Below are positions 18,013 to 27,724 of a stretch of DNA of 64,000 nt, piece by piece; the first letter of the stretch is position 1; each line of letters starts with the position of its first letter. Origin of the DNA: Blastococcus sp. HT6-4 (GTDB lineage Bacteria > Actinomycetota > Actinomycetes > Mycobacteriales > Geodermatophilaceae); NCBI RefSeq assembly GCF_039679125.1, contig NZ_CP155551.1:3596001-3660000 (forward strand). Direction: 5' to 3'. The translations under genes were made by a program, and so were the position numbers. The notes under the pieces were generated by a model. It was given only the letters and a program-made list of their open reading frames with translations. It had not been told where the DNA came from and made no database searches.

Positions 18013-18960
18013 TCAGATCCGCCGGTTGTCGATCGGCGCGAAGCGCGGTCCGCGGCGCGGCCGGCGCGGCCCGCCGGCGAGGATCAGCCGGACGACCCGC
18101 TGGCGGTGGCCCCGCCACGGCTCGAGCAGGGCCAGCATCTCCTCGTCCTCGGCGTTCCGGCGCCCGGCCAGCGCGAACCCCACGGTGTTCTTCAGGTGAT
18201 AGTCCCCGACGCTCACCGTGTCGGGGCAGCCGAGCGCCCGCTGCACGACCTCGGCCGCCGTCCACACGCCGATGCCGGGCACGATCCGCAGGCGGCGCTG
18301 GAGCTCCGCCGAGTCGCACCCGGTCTCCGGTTCCATCCGGTGCGCGACCCCGGCGACCGCCCGCAGCGCGCGGCGCCGGGCGCCGTCGAGGCCGCAACGG
18401 TGCCACTCCCAGTCGGTCACCTCCAGCAGCCGCCGGGCCGAGGGGACCACCCGCATGCCGTCGGGCGCCGGGCCGGGCGCGGGCTCCCCGGCCAGCCGGC
18501 AGAGCTCGCGGAAGACCCGGTAGGCCTCCGCCGTCGTCACCTTCTGCTCCAGGACGGCGGGCAGCAACGCGTCCCACGTGCGACCCGTGCGGCCCAGCCG
18601 CAGGTGCGGATGGGTGCGGTGCAGCTCGGTCACGAGCGGGTGGGCGTTCCCCGGCCGGAAGTCCTCGGGCCGGTCGTCGGCACCCAGCCAGCCGGGCACC
18701 GCGGAGCCGGCCCGCTCGGCGCCGGGCCCCCACGCCTGGATCCGCACCTCGCCGGCTCGCCGGGAGATCCGCACGGTCGCCGGCCCGTCCGGGGTGCTGG
18801 TGGTCCGCCACAGGCCGCCGTCGGCGACCTGCATCGTCGGGTCGGCCGCACCCCGCCGATGCGGGGACAGCGCCCGGACGACGTCCAGCGGCCAGTCGGG
18901 CACCCAGGCCGCCGAGAAGTCGGCGGCCCGGGTGCCCGGTGTGGTCGTGCTCGTGCTCAG
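18013..18960 (-). CDS. AlkA-like DNA-3-methyladenine glycosylase
   Basis: Base-excision repair glycosylase of the HhH-GPD superfamily, expected to remove alkylated bases. The helix-hairpin-helix VPGIGVWTAAEV and the following Asp in SVGDYHLKN (catalytic position) are visible, as is the family segment LLPAVLEQKVTTAEAYR. No ATG or GTG occurs where homologues begin. The best start by signal is CTG 18960, with GGGAG six bases upstream, giving 315 residues; GTG 18903 would give 296 but has no ribosome binding site. It follows the SDR gene by 19 nt, and both genes are likely co-transcribed. Confidence 0.82.
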   Translation of the reverse strand: MSTSTTTPGTRAADFSAAWVPDWPLDVVRALSPHRRGAADPTMQVADGGLWRTTSTPDGPATVRISRRAGEVRIQAWGPGAERAGSAVPGWLGADDRPEDFRPGNAHPLVTELHRTHPHLRLGRTGRTWDALLPAVLEQKVTTAEAYRVFRELCRLAGEPAPGPAPDGMRVVPSARRLLEVTDWEWHRCGLDGARRRALRAVAGVAHRMEPETGCDSAELQRRLRIVPGIGVWTAAEVVQRALGCPDTVSVGDYHLKNTVGFALAGRRNAEDEEMLALLEPWRGHRQRVVRLILAGGPRRPRRGPRFAPIDNRRI

Positions 18961-18979
18961 GAGGTGCTCCCGGAGAAGG

Positions 18980-19750
18980 TCAGCGGGGTGCCATGCGCAG
19001 CGCGCCGTCCATCCGGATGACCTCGCCGTTGAGGTAGCCGTGCTCGACGATGGCGAGGGCCAGCTGGGCGAAGTCGTCGGGACGGCCGAGCCGCTTGGGG
19101 AAGGGTATGCCCGCCGACAGCGCCTGCCGCGCCTCCTCGGGCAACCCGCCCAGCAGGGGCGTGTCCACGAGGCCCGGCGCAATGGTGCAGACCCGCACGC
19201 CGACGCTGGAGAGGTCGCGGGCGGCCGGCAGCGTCAGGCCCACGATCCCGCCCTTGGAGGCCGCGTAGGCGACCTGGCCGATCTGCCCGTCGTAGGCCGC
19301 GATCGAGGCGGTGTTCACCACCACGCCGCGCTCGCCGTCCTCGTCCGGCTCGGTGGCCGCCATCGCCGCGGCGGCGAGCCGGAGCACGTTGAACGTGCCC
19401 ACGAGGTTGACCGTCACCGTGCGGGTGAAGGCCCCCAGGTCGTGCGGCTGCCCGTCCCGGCCGACCGTGCGCTGGGCCCAGCCGATGCCGGCGCAGTTGA
19501 TGGCCACCCGCAGCGGGCGCTCCTTGCCGGCCGCCTCGGCGATCGCGGCCTGCACCGACGCCTCGTCGGTGACGTCGGTGCGCACGAACGTGGTGTGCCC
19601 GCCGAGTTCGGCGGCGAGCGCCTGCCCGCGCTCCTCGTTCAGGTCCATGATCGTGACCGCGGCCCCCCGGGCGGCCAGCGCCCGGGTCGTGGCCTCCCCG
19701 AGACCGGAGGCTCCCCCGCTGACCACGGCTGCGACGTCGAAGTTCTTCAT
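18980..19750 (-). CDS. Short-chain dehydrogenase (3-hydroxyacyl-CoA dehydrogenase-like)
   Basis: NAD-dependent SDR of 256 residues, most like the type-10 17-beta-hydroxysteroid / 3-hydroxyacyl-CoA dehydrogenases. It has SGGASGLG at residues 11-18 for the cofactor, Asp36 favouring NAD, NCAGIG, and catalytic Ser149, Tyr162 and Lys166 (YAASK). The C-terminus [13 protein letters not shown] is typical of this subgroup. It sits just upstream of the AlkA-like gene and 22 bp downstream of the GDP-mannose pyrophosphorylase gene; no functional link is evident. Substrate is unproven. Confidence 0.88.
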   Translation of the reverse strand: MKNFDVAAVVSGGASGLGEATTRALAARGAAVTIMDLNEERGQALAAELGGHTTFVRTDVTDEASVQAAIAEAAGKERPLRVAINCAGIGWAQRTVGRDGQPHDLGAFTRTVTVNLVGTFNVLRLAAAAMAATEPDEDGERGVVVNTASIAAYDGQIGQVAYAASKGGIVGLTLPAARDLSSVGVRVCTIAPGLVDTPLLGGLPEEARQALSAGIPFPKRLGRPDDFAQLALAIVEHGYLNGEVIRMDGALRMAPR

Positions 19751-19772
19751 GCCCGGAGGCTAACCAGCCCGC

Positions 19773-20870
19773 TCACCCGAAACGTGACCCGTGTCGCTCC
19801 TCCACCGCGGCGAGCAGCTGCTTGACCCGTTCGGCCTCGCCCACCGGGCACACCATCGTGACGTCAGCGGTGTGCACCACGACGCTGTCCCGGACGCCCA
19901 CGAGCGCGACCAGGTGGTCGGGGTCGTCGCTGAACACGATGTTGCCCGAGCCGTCGAGCACGAGGGCGAGCCCGCGGACGGCGTTGCCCGCGTCGTCGTC
20001 GCCCAGGGTGTGGGCCAGCGCCGGCCAGGAGCCGACGTCCAGCCAGTCCACGTCCAGGTCGACGACGAGCACCCGGCCGGGCTCGGCGGCGGCCGGTTCC
20101 AGGACGGCGTAGTCGACGCTGATCTTCGGCAGGGTCGGGAACACCTCCGCCAGGACGGCGTCCCGCCGCGGCCCGGCGGGGACGGCGGTGATGCGGGCCA
20201 GCCCCTCGGCCGACGCGGGCAGGTGGTCGGCGAGGGCGTCCAGCACGGTGCGGGCCCGCCACACGAACATCCCGGAGTTCCACAGGTACTGCCCCGACGC
20301 CAGGTACCGCTCCGCGGTCGCCCGGTCGGGCTTCTCCCGGAACGAGGCGGCCTCGGCCACGCCCGGCCGGCCGGCCGGCGCGCCGCGCTGCACGTAACCG
20401 AACCCGGTGGCCGGCGAGGTGGGGGTGATGCCCAGGGTGATCAGCGAGCGCGGGCGGTCGGACAGGGCGTCGTAGGCGGCGCGCAGCGCGTCGGCGAAGC
20501 GCTCGACCGGCCGGATGACGTGGTCGGCGCTGACCACGGCCAGCTCGGCGTCGGGGTCGACGTCGGCGACCAGCGCCGCGGCCAGCCCGACGGCGTTGGC
20601 GGTGTCGCGGGCCACCGGCTCGAGCACCAGCCGGTCGGCGCGCAGCTCCGGCAGCGCCGCCCGCACCTGGTCGGCGTAGCGGGCCGCCGTGCAGACCCAG
20701 ATGTTCTCCGCGGGCAGCACGGCGCGCAGCCGGTCCCAGGCCTCCGCCAGCAGGCTGCGCGGGCCGGCCTCCCCGGCGACGACGTCGAGCAGCTGCTTGG
20801 GCCGGTCACCCCGCGACAGCGGCCACAGCCGCGTGCCGGAGCCGCCCGCCATGATCACCGCGTGCCGCAC
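19773..20870 (-). CDS. manC: Mannose-1-phosphate guanylyltransferase (GDP-mannose pyrophosphorylase)
   Basis: Makes GDP-mannose from mannose-1-phosphate and GTP. From GTG 20870 it has 365 residues: nucleotide loop AGGSGTRLWP, DRPKQLL, the segment ATGFGYVQRG, FREKPD, LWNSGMFVW and VDWLDVGSWPAL. There is no C-terminal isomerase domain, so it is the monofunctional type. GAGGG lies upstream of the start, and the stop of the upstream rhamnosyltransferase gene is 1 nt away, so the two are tightly coupled. It completes the ManA-ManB-ManC route present in this window. Confidence 0.93.
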   Translation of the reverse strand: MRHAVIMAGGSGTRLWPLSRGDRPKQLLDVVAGEAGPRSLLAEAWDRLRAVLPAENIWVCTAARYADQVRAALPELRADRLVLEPVARDTANAVGLAAALVADVDPDAELAVVSADHVIRPVERFADALRAAYDALSDRPRSLITLGITPTSPATGFGYVQRGAPAGRPGVAEAASFREKPDRATAERYLASGQYLWNSGMFVWRARTVLDALADHLPASAEGLARITAVPAGPRRDAVLAEVFPTLPKISVDYAVLEPAAAEPGRVLVVDLDVDWLDVGSWPALAHTLGDDDAGNAVRGLALVLDGSGNIVFSDDPDHLVALVGVRDSVVVHTADVTMVCPVGEAERVKQLLAAVEERHGSRFG

Positions 20871-20871
20871 G

Positions 20872-21813
20872 TCAGCCCTCCCGCCCGGTGCCGGCCGGCT
20901 CGGGCGCCGCGGCCAGCTCTCCGGCCCGGCGCTGGAACCGGGCGCCGGCCGCGACCCGCCCGCTGACGTAGGAGACCAGCATCCGTCCGCCGAGCCCGGC
21001 GCGGAACGCGGTCCGCAGCGGAGCGTTCCGGCGCCCCGGGTACTGGCCGGAGAGGTACCGCAGCGCACTGGTGTGGTGCACCCGCTGCATCCGGTGCGGC
21101 TCGCGCCTGGTGGCGTGGCCACCCTCGTGCTCGACGACGGCGCTGGGCACGTAGACGTGCAGGAATCCGCGGCGGGTCAGCCGCTCGGCGAGGTCCACGT
21201 CCTCGAAGTACATGAAGTACCCCGGGTCGAAGCCCCCGACCGACCAGTAGGCCTCGAGGTCCACCAGCAGGCAGGAGCCGCTGAGCCAGCCGGCCGGGCG
21301 CTCGCGCGGCGCCTCGCGCTCCCGCCGGTAGCGCGCCGTCCACGGGTTGCCCGGCCACGCCCAGCCCAGCAGTGCGTGCCCGGCGCCGGTCGAGAGCCGG
21401 GGCAGGTCGCGGGCCGAGGGGTAGAGGTCGCCCGCCGGCGTCATGATCGCCGGCCCGAGGGTGGCGGCGCGGGGCCAGCGGCCGGCCGCGGCGAGGAGCT
21501 CGTCGACGGACCCCGGCTCGAACCGCAGATCGGGGTTGGCGATCAGCGCGTGCCCCGTCCGCCGGTCGGCCAGGCCGGCGTTCGCCGCCGCGCCGTAGCC
21601 GATGTTGCCGCCGGTGCGCAGCACCCGCACGTGCGGGTGCCGGGCCGCGGCGCGCTCGGGGGCGCCGTCGGTGGAGCCGTTGTCGGCGAGCACGACCTCC
21701 AGGGGCCGGGCCGTGGCCTGCGCCAGCGAGTCGACGAAGCCCTCGAGCGCCGCACCCGGGGAGTAGGTGACGGCGACGACGCGCAGGGGCCGGGCATCGG
21801 TCGCGGTGTCCAC
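20872..21813 (-). CDS. wbbL: WbbL-like rhamnosyltransferase (GT2)
   Basis: Family 2 glycosyltransferase of 313 residues. In mycobacteria WbbL adds rhamnose to the decaprenyl-linked GlcNAc, building the arabinogalactan linker. Visible are VVAVTYSPG at the N-terminus, LADNGSTDG, NIGYGAAANAGL, ANPDLRF (the DxD-like site), GWLSGSCLLVD and GYFMYFEDVDLAERL. Those features match WbbL. It is coupled to the GDP-mannose pyrophosphorylase gene, and rmlA is close by. The GTG start at 21813 follows a TAGGGT hexamer by six bases. Confidence 0.9.
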   Translation of the reverse strand: MDTATDARPLRVVAVTYSPGAALEGFVDSLAQATARPLEVVLADNGSTDGAPERAAARHPHVRVLRTGGNIGYGAAANAGLADRRTGHALIANPDLRFEPGSVDELLAAAGRWPRAATLGPAIMTPAGDLYPSARDLPRLSTGAGHALLGWAWPGNPWTARYRREREAPRERPAGWLSGSCLLVDLEAYWSVGGFDPGYFMYFEDVDLAERLTRRGFLHVYVPSAVVEHEGGHATRREPHRMQRVHHTSALRYLSGQYPGRRNAPLRTAFRAGLGGRMLVSYVSGRVAAGARFQRRAGELAAAPEPAGTGREG

Positions 21814-21819
21814 GCGAGA

Positions 21820-21825
21820 ACCCTA
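21820..21825 (-). promoter_or_regulatory. Putative -10 element of wbbL-manC (TAGGGT)
   Basis: TAGGGT on the minus strand, six bases before the wbbL GTG. The spacing places the transcript start at the start codon. Confidence 0.55.
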
Positions 21826-21867
21826 GGCGTCCCGGCATCGCAGCTCCGCGCTCCCGGTGACCGATGA

Positions 21868-23133
<1,266 letters not shown>

Positions 23134-23155
23134 ACAACGAGGACCGAGCAACCAC

Positions 23156-25102
23156 ATGACGACGACAGCGCACACGGTCTCCCCCGAGCGGGTCAGCGAA
23201 CCGACCGCCGACGACCTCGCGGCGGGCAAGGCGGTGACGCTGCTGCAGCGCGTGATCATGCCCCGCCCGGGTGACCCGCTGAAGGTCCGCAGCCTCTACG
23301 TCGACGAGGAGCGGACCAAGCGGGTCAAGTCCGCCAGCCGGTCCGACGCCACCGTCGCCGCCGGCAACGAGGTCTCCTTCGCCACCTACTTCAACGCCTT
23401 CCCGGCCAGCTACTGGCGCCGCTGGACGGTGCTGGAGCGGGTCATCCTGCGCATGCGCGTCTCCGGCCCCGGCCGCATCGACGTGTACCGCTCCAAGGCC
23501 GACGGCAGCATCATCCACGTCACCGGCACCACCACCACCGGGGAGAACCGGGCGCTGGAGTTCGACCTGGACCTGACCCCGTTCGAGGACGGTGGCTGGT
23601 ACTGGTTCGACGTCACCGCCGACGACGCCCCCCTCACGGTGCACGCGGCCGACTGGTCAGCGGCCCGGGAGCCGGCCCAGGACGCCCGGCTGTCGATCGG
23701 CATCTGCACGTTCAACCGCCCCGACGACTGCGTCTCGGCGCTCTCGGCGCTCGCCGGCGATCCCGTCGTCGACGGGCTCATCTCCCGCGTGATCGTGGCC
23801 GACCAGGGCAACAAGAAGGTCCGCGACGCGGGCGGCTACGCCGACGCCGCGGCCGCGCTGGGCGACCGGCTGCTGCTGGTCGAGCAGCCGAACCTGGGCG
23901 GCAGCGGCGGCTTCTCCCGCACGATGCACGAGGCGCTGAACTCCACGGACGCCACCCACCACATCCTGCTCGACGACGACGTCCAGCTCGAGCCCGACAG
24001 CATCGCGCGGTTGTTCGCCTTCGCCCGCTTCACCAAGAAGCCGATGCTGGTGGGCGGCCAGATGCTGGCCCTGCAGGACCGCTCGGTGCTGCACACCATG
24101 GGCGAGGTCATCGCGCCGGACAAGTTCTTCTGGCGGGCCGCGCCGAACACCGAGTACGCACACGACTTCGCGGAGGATCCCCTCCGGAAGACCCCGCGGC
24201 TGCACCGCCGGATCGACGTCGACTACACCGGCTGGTGGATGTGCCTGGTCCCCCGCGAGGCCATGGAGCAGCTCGGTTTCGCACTGCCTGTCTTCATCAA
24301 GTGGGACGACGCCGAGTACGGGATCCGGGCCGGTGAGAACGGCTTCCCGACCGCGACCCTGCCGGGCGCGGCGGTGTGGCACCTGTCCTGGAGCGACAAG
24401 GACGACACGGCGGGGTGGCAGGCCTACTTCCACACCCGCAACCGGCTGGTCGCGGCCGCGCTGCACACCCAGCACAAGCGGGGTGGCACGCTGCTGCGGG
24501 ACACCTTCAAGTTCGACCTGAAGTTCCTGATCATGCTGCAGTACGCCACCGCCGCGCTGCACCACCGGGCCTACGACGACTTCCTCGCCGGCCCGGAGCG
24601 GCTGTTCCCGCTGCTCCCGACGGCGCTCCCCACCGCGCTGGAGCACCAGGGCGACTACCCCGACGGCCAGGTCATCGGATCCTCGTCGGACCTGCCTCTG
24701 CCGTCGATGAGCCCGACGAAGGCGGAGCGCTTCATGAAGCCGCCGACGACGCCGGTCACCATCGGCCGGACGCTCGGCGCCGCGCTGGTGCACAACCTGC
24801 GCAAGCCGAAGCCGGACACCGCGGAACGCCCGCAGATGAACATCTCGGCCCAGGACGCCCGCTGGTTCCTGCTCTCGCGCCTGGACAGCGCCACCGTCGG
24901 CACCGCCGACGGCCGCGGCGTCACGTTCCGCCGCCGCGAACCGGACACCTTCTGGCGGATGCTGCGGCACTCCGTGACAGTGCACGCGAAGCTCTACCGC
25001 GAGTTCCCGCGCCTGGCCAAGCAGTACCGGGCGCACCTGGACGAGCTGACCTCGCAGGAGAGCTGGGAGCGCGCCTTCACCGAGAGCACCACCGGGAAGT
25101 GA
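23156..25102 (+). CDS. glfT2: Galactofuranosyltransferase GlfT2
   Basis: Processive galactan polymerase adding alternating beta-1,5 and beta-1,6 galactofuranose units to the lipid-linked acceptor. From ATG 23156 the protein is 648 residues, like mycobacterial GlfT2 (about 637). An N-terminal beta-sandwich (to about 170) precedes the GT2 domain with IGICTFNRPDD, catalytic-metal Asp273-275 (LLDDDVQLEP), the WDDAEYG motif near 383-389 and a conserved His in VWHLSW, then the C-terminal helical region. Cytosolic and membrane-associated. It faces glfT1, with a strong hairpin between them. Confidence 0.96.
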   Translation: MTTTAHTVSPERVSEPTADDLAAGKAVTLLQRVIMPRPGDPLKVRSLYVDEERTKRVKSASRSDATVAAGNEVSFATYFNAFPASYWRRWTVLERVILRMRVSGPGRIDVYRSKADGSIIHVTGTTTTGENRALEFDLDLTPFEDGGWYWFDVTADDAPLTVHAADWSAAREPAQDARLSIGICTFNRPDDCVSALSALAGDPVVDGLISRVIVADQGNKKVRDAGGYADAAAALGDRLLLVEQPNLGGSGGFSRTMHEALNSTDATHHILLDDDVQLEPDSIARLFAFARFTKKPMLVGGQMLALQDRSVLHTMGEVIAPDKFFWRAAPNTEYAHDFAEDPLRKTPRLHRRIDVDYTGWWMCLVPREAMEQLGFALPVFIKWDDAEYGIRAGENGFPTATLPGAAVWHLSWSDKDDTAGWQAYFHTRNRLVAAALHTQHKRGGTLLRDTFKFDLKFLIMLQYATAALHHRAYDDFLAGPERLFPLLPTALPTALEHQGDYPDGQVIGSSSDLPLPSMSPTKAERFMKPPTTPVTIGRTLGAALVHNLRKPKPDTAERPQMNISAQDARWFLLSRLDSATVGTADGRGVTFRRREPDTFWRMLRHSVTVHAKLYREFPRLAKQYRAHLDELTSQESWERAFTESTTGK

Positions 25103-25104
25103 CG

Positions 25105-25141
25105 CGGGAGGAGCTCACGCCGGGCGCGTGAGCTCCTCCCG
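25105..25141. terminator. Bidirectional hairpin between glfT2 and glfT1
   Basis: A perfect 16-bp stem (25105-25120 pairs with 25126-25141) with a 5-nt loop. The stop codon and last codons of glfT1 lie inside the stem, and the glfT2 stop is two bases away, so one hairpin serves two convergent operons. Confidence 0.85.
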
Positions 25142-26017
25142 TCGCCCGGCCCGGGTGAGGCGGCGCCACTCGCGCCATCCACCCGGGTCGCGACGGGACA
25201 CCAGGAAGAACCAGCCGAAGCGCACCGTCTCGAGCGGGCGCAGCCACCGCATGCCCGGCTGCGCCATCAGGTAGCCCCGGTTGCGGTAGGTGAAGTACCG
25301 CTTCACCTCGTTGGCCGGGTACTGCGCGGAGAGCTTCCCGCCCAGGATCGGCAGGAACTCGGTCGTCCCCTCCGGGTGGAGGTAGGCCGCGGCGGTGCAG
25401 GTGCCGAAGGGGAGCCCGGCGCGCACCAGCCGGCGGTGGATCTCGGTCTCGTCGCCGCGGAAGAACAACCGGTAGTCCGGCACGCCCACGACGTCGAGCG
25501 CCTCCGCACGGAAGAGCGCCCCGTTGAAGAGCGAGGCGTACCTCGGCAGCAGGTCGATCCCGGCGAAGTCGCTGCGCCGCCGGCGCCAGCGGATGCCCCG
25601 GCGCAGCGGGAAGGCCAGCCGGTCGGGGTCGGCCATGTCGGTGACCAGCGGCGACACCTCGGCCAGCCCGTGCTCTCGCGCGCTGGCCAGCAGCGTCGCG
25701 AGGACCGTGCCGTCGGCAGGCCGGCCATCGTCGTCGGCGCACCAGACCCAGTCGGCCCCGAGGGCCAGGGCTTGCAGCATGCCGAGTGCGAAGCCGCCGG
25801 CGCCGCCGAGGTTGCGCTCGCTGGGCAGGTAGGTGGCCGGCAACCCGCTGGCGAGCACGACGTCCTCGACCGGCTGATCGGGGCCGTTGTCGACGACGAC
25901 GACGTGGTCGACCGGCCGGTCCTGCGCGGCGAGCGCCGCCAGGCTGTGCCGCAGCAGCTCGCGCCGGTGCCGGGTGACGACGACCGCGACGACCTTCTCG
26001 GGGGTGCCGGCGGTCAT
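25115..26017 (-). CDS. glfT1: Galactofuranosyltransferase GlfT1-like (GT2)
   Basis: Family 2 glycosyltransferase of 300 residues, the expected galactan initiator that adds the first galactofuranose units to the rhamnosyl linker. It has AVVVTRHRRELLRHSL, VDNGPDQP, RNLGGAGGFALGM, CADDDGRP as the metal site and LFFRGDETEIHRRL. Order wzm-wzt-glfT1 matches mycobacterial Rv3783-Rv3781-Rv3782 content. The ATG at 26017 overlaps the wzt stop (ATGA), so translation is coupled. The 3' end forms half of the terminator hairpin shared with glfT2. Confidence 0.91.
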   Translation of the reverse strand: MTAGTPEKVVAVVVTRHRRELLRHSLAALAAQDRPVDHVVVVDNGPDQPVEDVVLASGLPATYLPSERNLGGAGGFALGMLQALALGADWVWCADDDGRPADGTVLATLLASAREHGLAEVSPLVTDMADPDRLAFPLRRGIRWRRRRSDFAGIDLLPRYASLFNGALFRAEALDVVGVPDYRLFFRGDETEIHRRLVRAGLPFGTCTAAAYLHPEGTTEFLPILGGKLSAQYPANEVKRYFTYRNRGYLMAQPGMRWLRPLETVRFGWFFLVSRRDPGGWREWRRLTRAGRREELTRPA

Positions 26018-26784
26018 GCCGGCAGGCCCTTGTAGGCGCGGAGCACCTCGTCGAGGTCACCCTGCTGCTTGATCTGCCCGTGCTCCATCCAGATGGCGGT
26101 GTCGCACAGCTCACGCAGGAACTCGTCGGAGTGCGAGGCGAACACCAGCAGCCCCGAGCGCCCGACCAGCTCGACGAGCCGCTGCTTGCTCTTCTCGAGG
26201 AAGGCCGCGTCGACCGCGCCGATGCCCTCGTCGAGCAGCAGGATCTCGGGATCGATGCTGGTGACGACGCCGAGGGCCAGGCGCACCCGCATACCGGTGG
26301 AGTACGTCCGCAGCGGCATGCGGAGGAAGTCGCCGAGCTCGGTGAAGTCGGCGATGTCGTCGACCCGGGCCTCCATCTGCTTGCGGGTCATGCCCAGGAA
26401 CAGCCCGCGGACCATGATGTTCTCGAGGCCGGAGATCTCCGGGTCCATGCCGACGCCGAGGTCGAAGACCGGCGCGACGCGGCCGCGCACGTGCGCGACG
26501 CCTCGGGTGGGCTCGTAGATGCCCGACAACAGCCGTAGCAGCGTGGACTTGCCGGCGCCGTTGTGGCCGACCAGACCGACGCGGGCGCCGTGCGACAGGT
26601 CGACGGTGATGTCCCGCAGCGCCTCGATGACCGGGACCTTGGCCGCGCTGTCGATGTTGCCGCCGACGAGACCCATGACCGTCTTCTTGAGGGATCGGCT
26701 CTTGGCGTCGAAGATCGGGAAGTCGACGCAGGCGTCCTTCGTGACGATGCTGACCGGGCCGGGGCTGCTCTGAGACACGCTCAC
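26014..26784 (-). CDS. wzt: ABC transporter ATPase for galactan export (Wzt/RfbE type)
   Basis: Nucleotide-binding subunit of 256 residues, partner of the permease upstream; together they should flip the lipid-linked galactan. It has Walker A GHNGAGKST, signature YSTGMRVRLAL, Walker B ILLLDEGIGAVD and the switch His in FASHSDEF. The short N-terminal extension before the core (KKTVMGLVGGNID) is typical of polysaccharide ATPases. There is no C-terminal carbohydrate-binding domain. The start is GTG 26784, overlapping the permease stop as GTGA; GTG 26778 is an alternative. Confidence 0.93.
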   Translation of the reverse strand: MSVSQSSPGPVSIVTKDACVDFPIFDAKSRSLKKTVMGLVGGNIDSAAKVPVIEALRDITVDLSHGARVGLVGHNGAGKSTLLRLLSGIYEPTRGVAHVRGRVAPVFDLGVGMDPEISGLENIMVRGLFLGMTRKQMEARVDDIADFTELGDFLRMPLRTYSTGMRVRLALGVVTSIDPEILLLDEGIGAVDAAFLEKSKQRLVELVGRSGLLVFASHSDEFLRELCDTAIWMEHGQIKQQGDLDEVLRAYKGLPA

Positions 26785-27614
26785 ACCCAATAGGAGACGC
26801 GGGACCGGTAACGGCGCAGGACGAACAGCGTCAGCGCCCATCCGACCACGGTGATGACGAGGACGACCACCCAGTACCGCAGCTCCTGGTCCTGACCCAG
26901 GAGCGGACGGCGGATGATCTCCAGGAAGTGCAGGAACGGGTTGAACTCGGCCAGCCGGGCACGCTCGGCGATCGCCGGGTTCGGGCTGTTCACCAGCTCG
27001 TCGTAGATCCACACGATCGGGGTGAGGAAGAAGGCCAGCTGCACGATGCTCTGCGTGATCGGCAGGATGTCGCGGAACCGGGCCGTGATGACCCCGACGC
27101 CGAGCGCGACCCACGCCCCGTTCAGGGCGAGCAGGACGAAGGCCGGCAGGACGGTGATCACCGTCCAGCTCAGCGGCTGCGGGAAGACCAGCAGCATGAC
27201 CAGGTAGACGATCAGGTTGTGGGCGAAGAACAACGCCTGCCGCCACACCAGCCGGTAGACGTGCGTCGACAGGGGCGCCGGCAGGTGCTTGATCAGGCCC
27301 TCGTTGGCGATGAACACCTCGGAGCCCTCGGTGATGCACCCGCTGATGAAGGCCCAGACGATGAAACCCACGAGGACGTGCGGCAGCAGCCGCTCGAGCT
27401 CGATGTCGAACAGCCCCGAGTACAGGATGCCCAGCGCGATGGCGGTGACCGCCATGCTGATGGTGATCCAGACCGGGCCCAGGACCGAGCGGCGGTAGCG
27501 CTGACGGATGTCCTGCCAGCCGAGGTGCCCCCACAGCGGCCGCTGTTCCCACCCCCGACGGAGGTCCGCCACGGCGGCCTCGAGGGTCCGCCCGGTCGGT
27601 TGTGCCACTGTCAC
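26781..27614 (-). CDS. wzm: ABC-2 permease for galactan export (Wzm/RfbD type)
   Basis: 277-residue membrane subunit with six predicted membrane segments and the ABC-2 polysaccharide-exporter pattern: amphipathic start RRGWEQRPLWGHLGWQDIRQRYRRS, then VLVGFIVWAFISGC and FFLTPIVWI. It is the first gene of the wzm-wzt-glfT1 operon. The start is GTG 27614, with TACCGT eight bases upstream, so a leaderless message is likely. The pair resembles Rv3783/Rv3781, implicated in galactan export in mycobacteria. Confidence 0.93.
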   Translation of the reverse strand: MTVAQPTGRTLEAAVADLRRGWEQRPLWGHLGWQDIRQRYRRSVLGPVWITISMAVTAIALGILYSGLFDIELERLLPHVLVGFIVWAFISGCITEGSEVFIANEGLIKHLPAPLSTHVYRLVWRQALFFAHNLIVYLVMLLVFPQPLSWTVITVLPAFVLLALNGAWVALGVGVITARFRDILPITQSIVQLAFFLTPIVWIYDELVNSPNPAIAERARLAEFNPFLHFLEIIRRPLLGQDQELRYWVVVLVITVVGWALTLFVLRRYRSRVSYWV

Positions 27615-27622
27615 GAGCAGTT

Positions 27623-27628
27623 ACGGTA
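27623..27628 (-). promoter_or_regulatory. Putative -10 element of wzm operon (TACCGT)
   Basis: TACCGT on the minus strand, eight bases before the wzm GTG, without a visible ribosome binding site in between. Confidence 0.5.
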
Positions 27629-27705
27629 CCTGCGCGCCGTCGGGGAGCTGCCCCGGCTCGCGTGGCCGACGGGACCCGTTCGTCACACCCGCCCCGTCGG
27701 CCTCG

Positions 27706-27724
27706 CGCCCCGCGCTACGGGGCG
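27706..27724 (-). terminator. Hairpin over the stop codon of the LGFP gene
   Basis: Arms CGCCCCG (27706-27712) and CGGGGCG (27718-27724) with loop CGCTA contain the TAG stop of the LGFP-repeat gene. It is a second example of a terminator-like stem overlapping a stop codon in this window. Confidence 0.5.
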
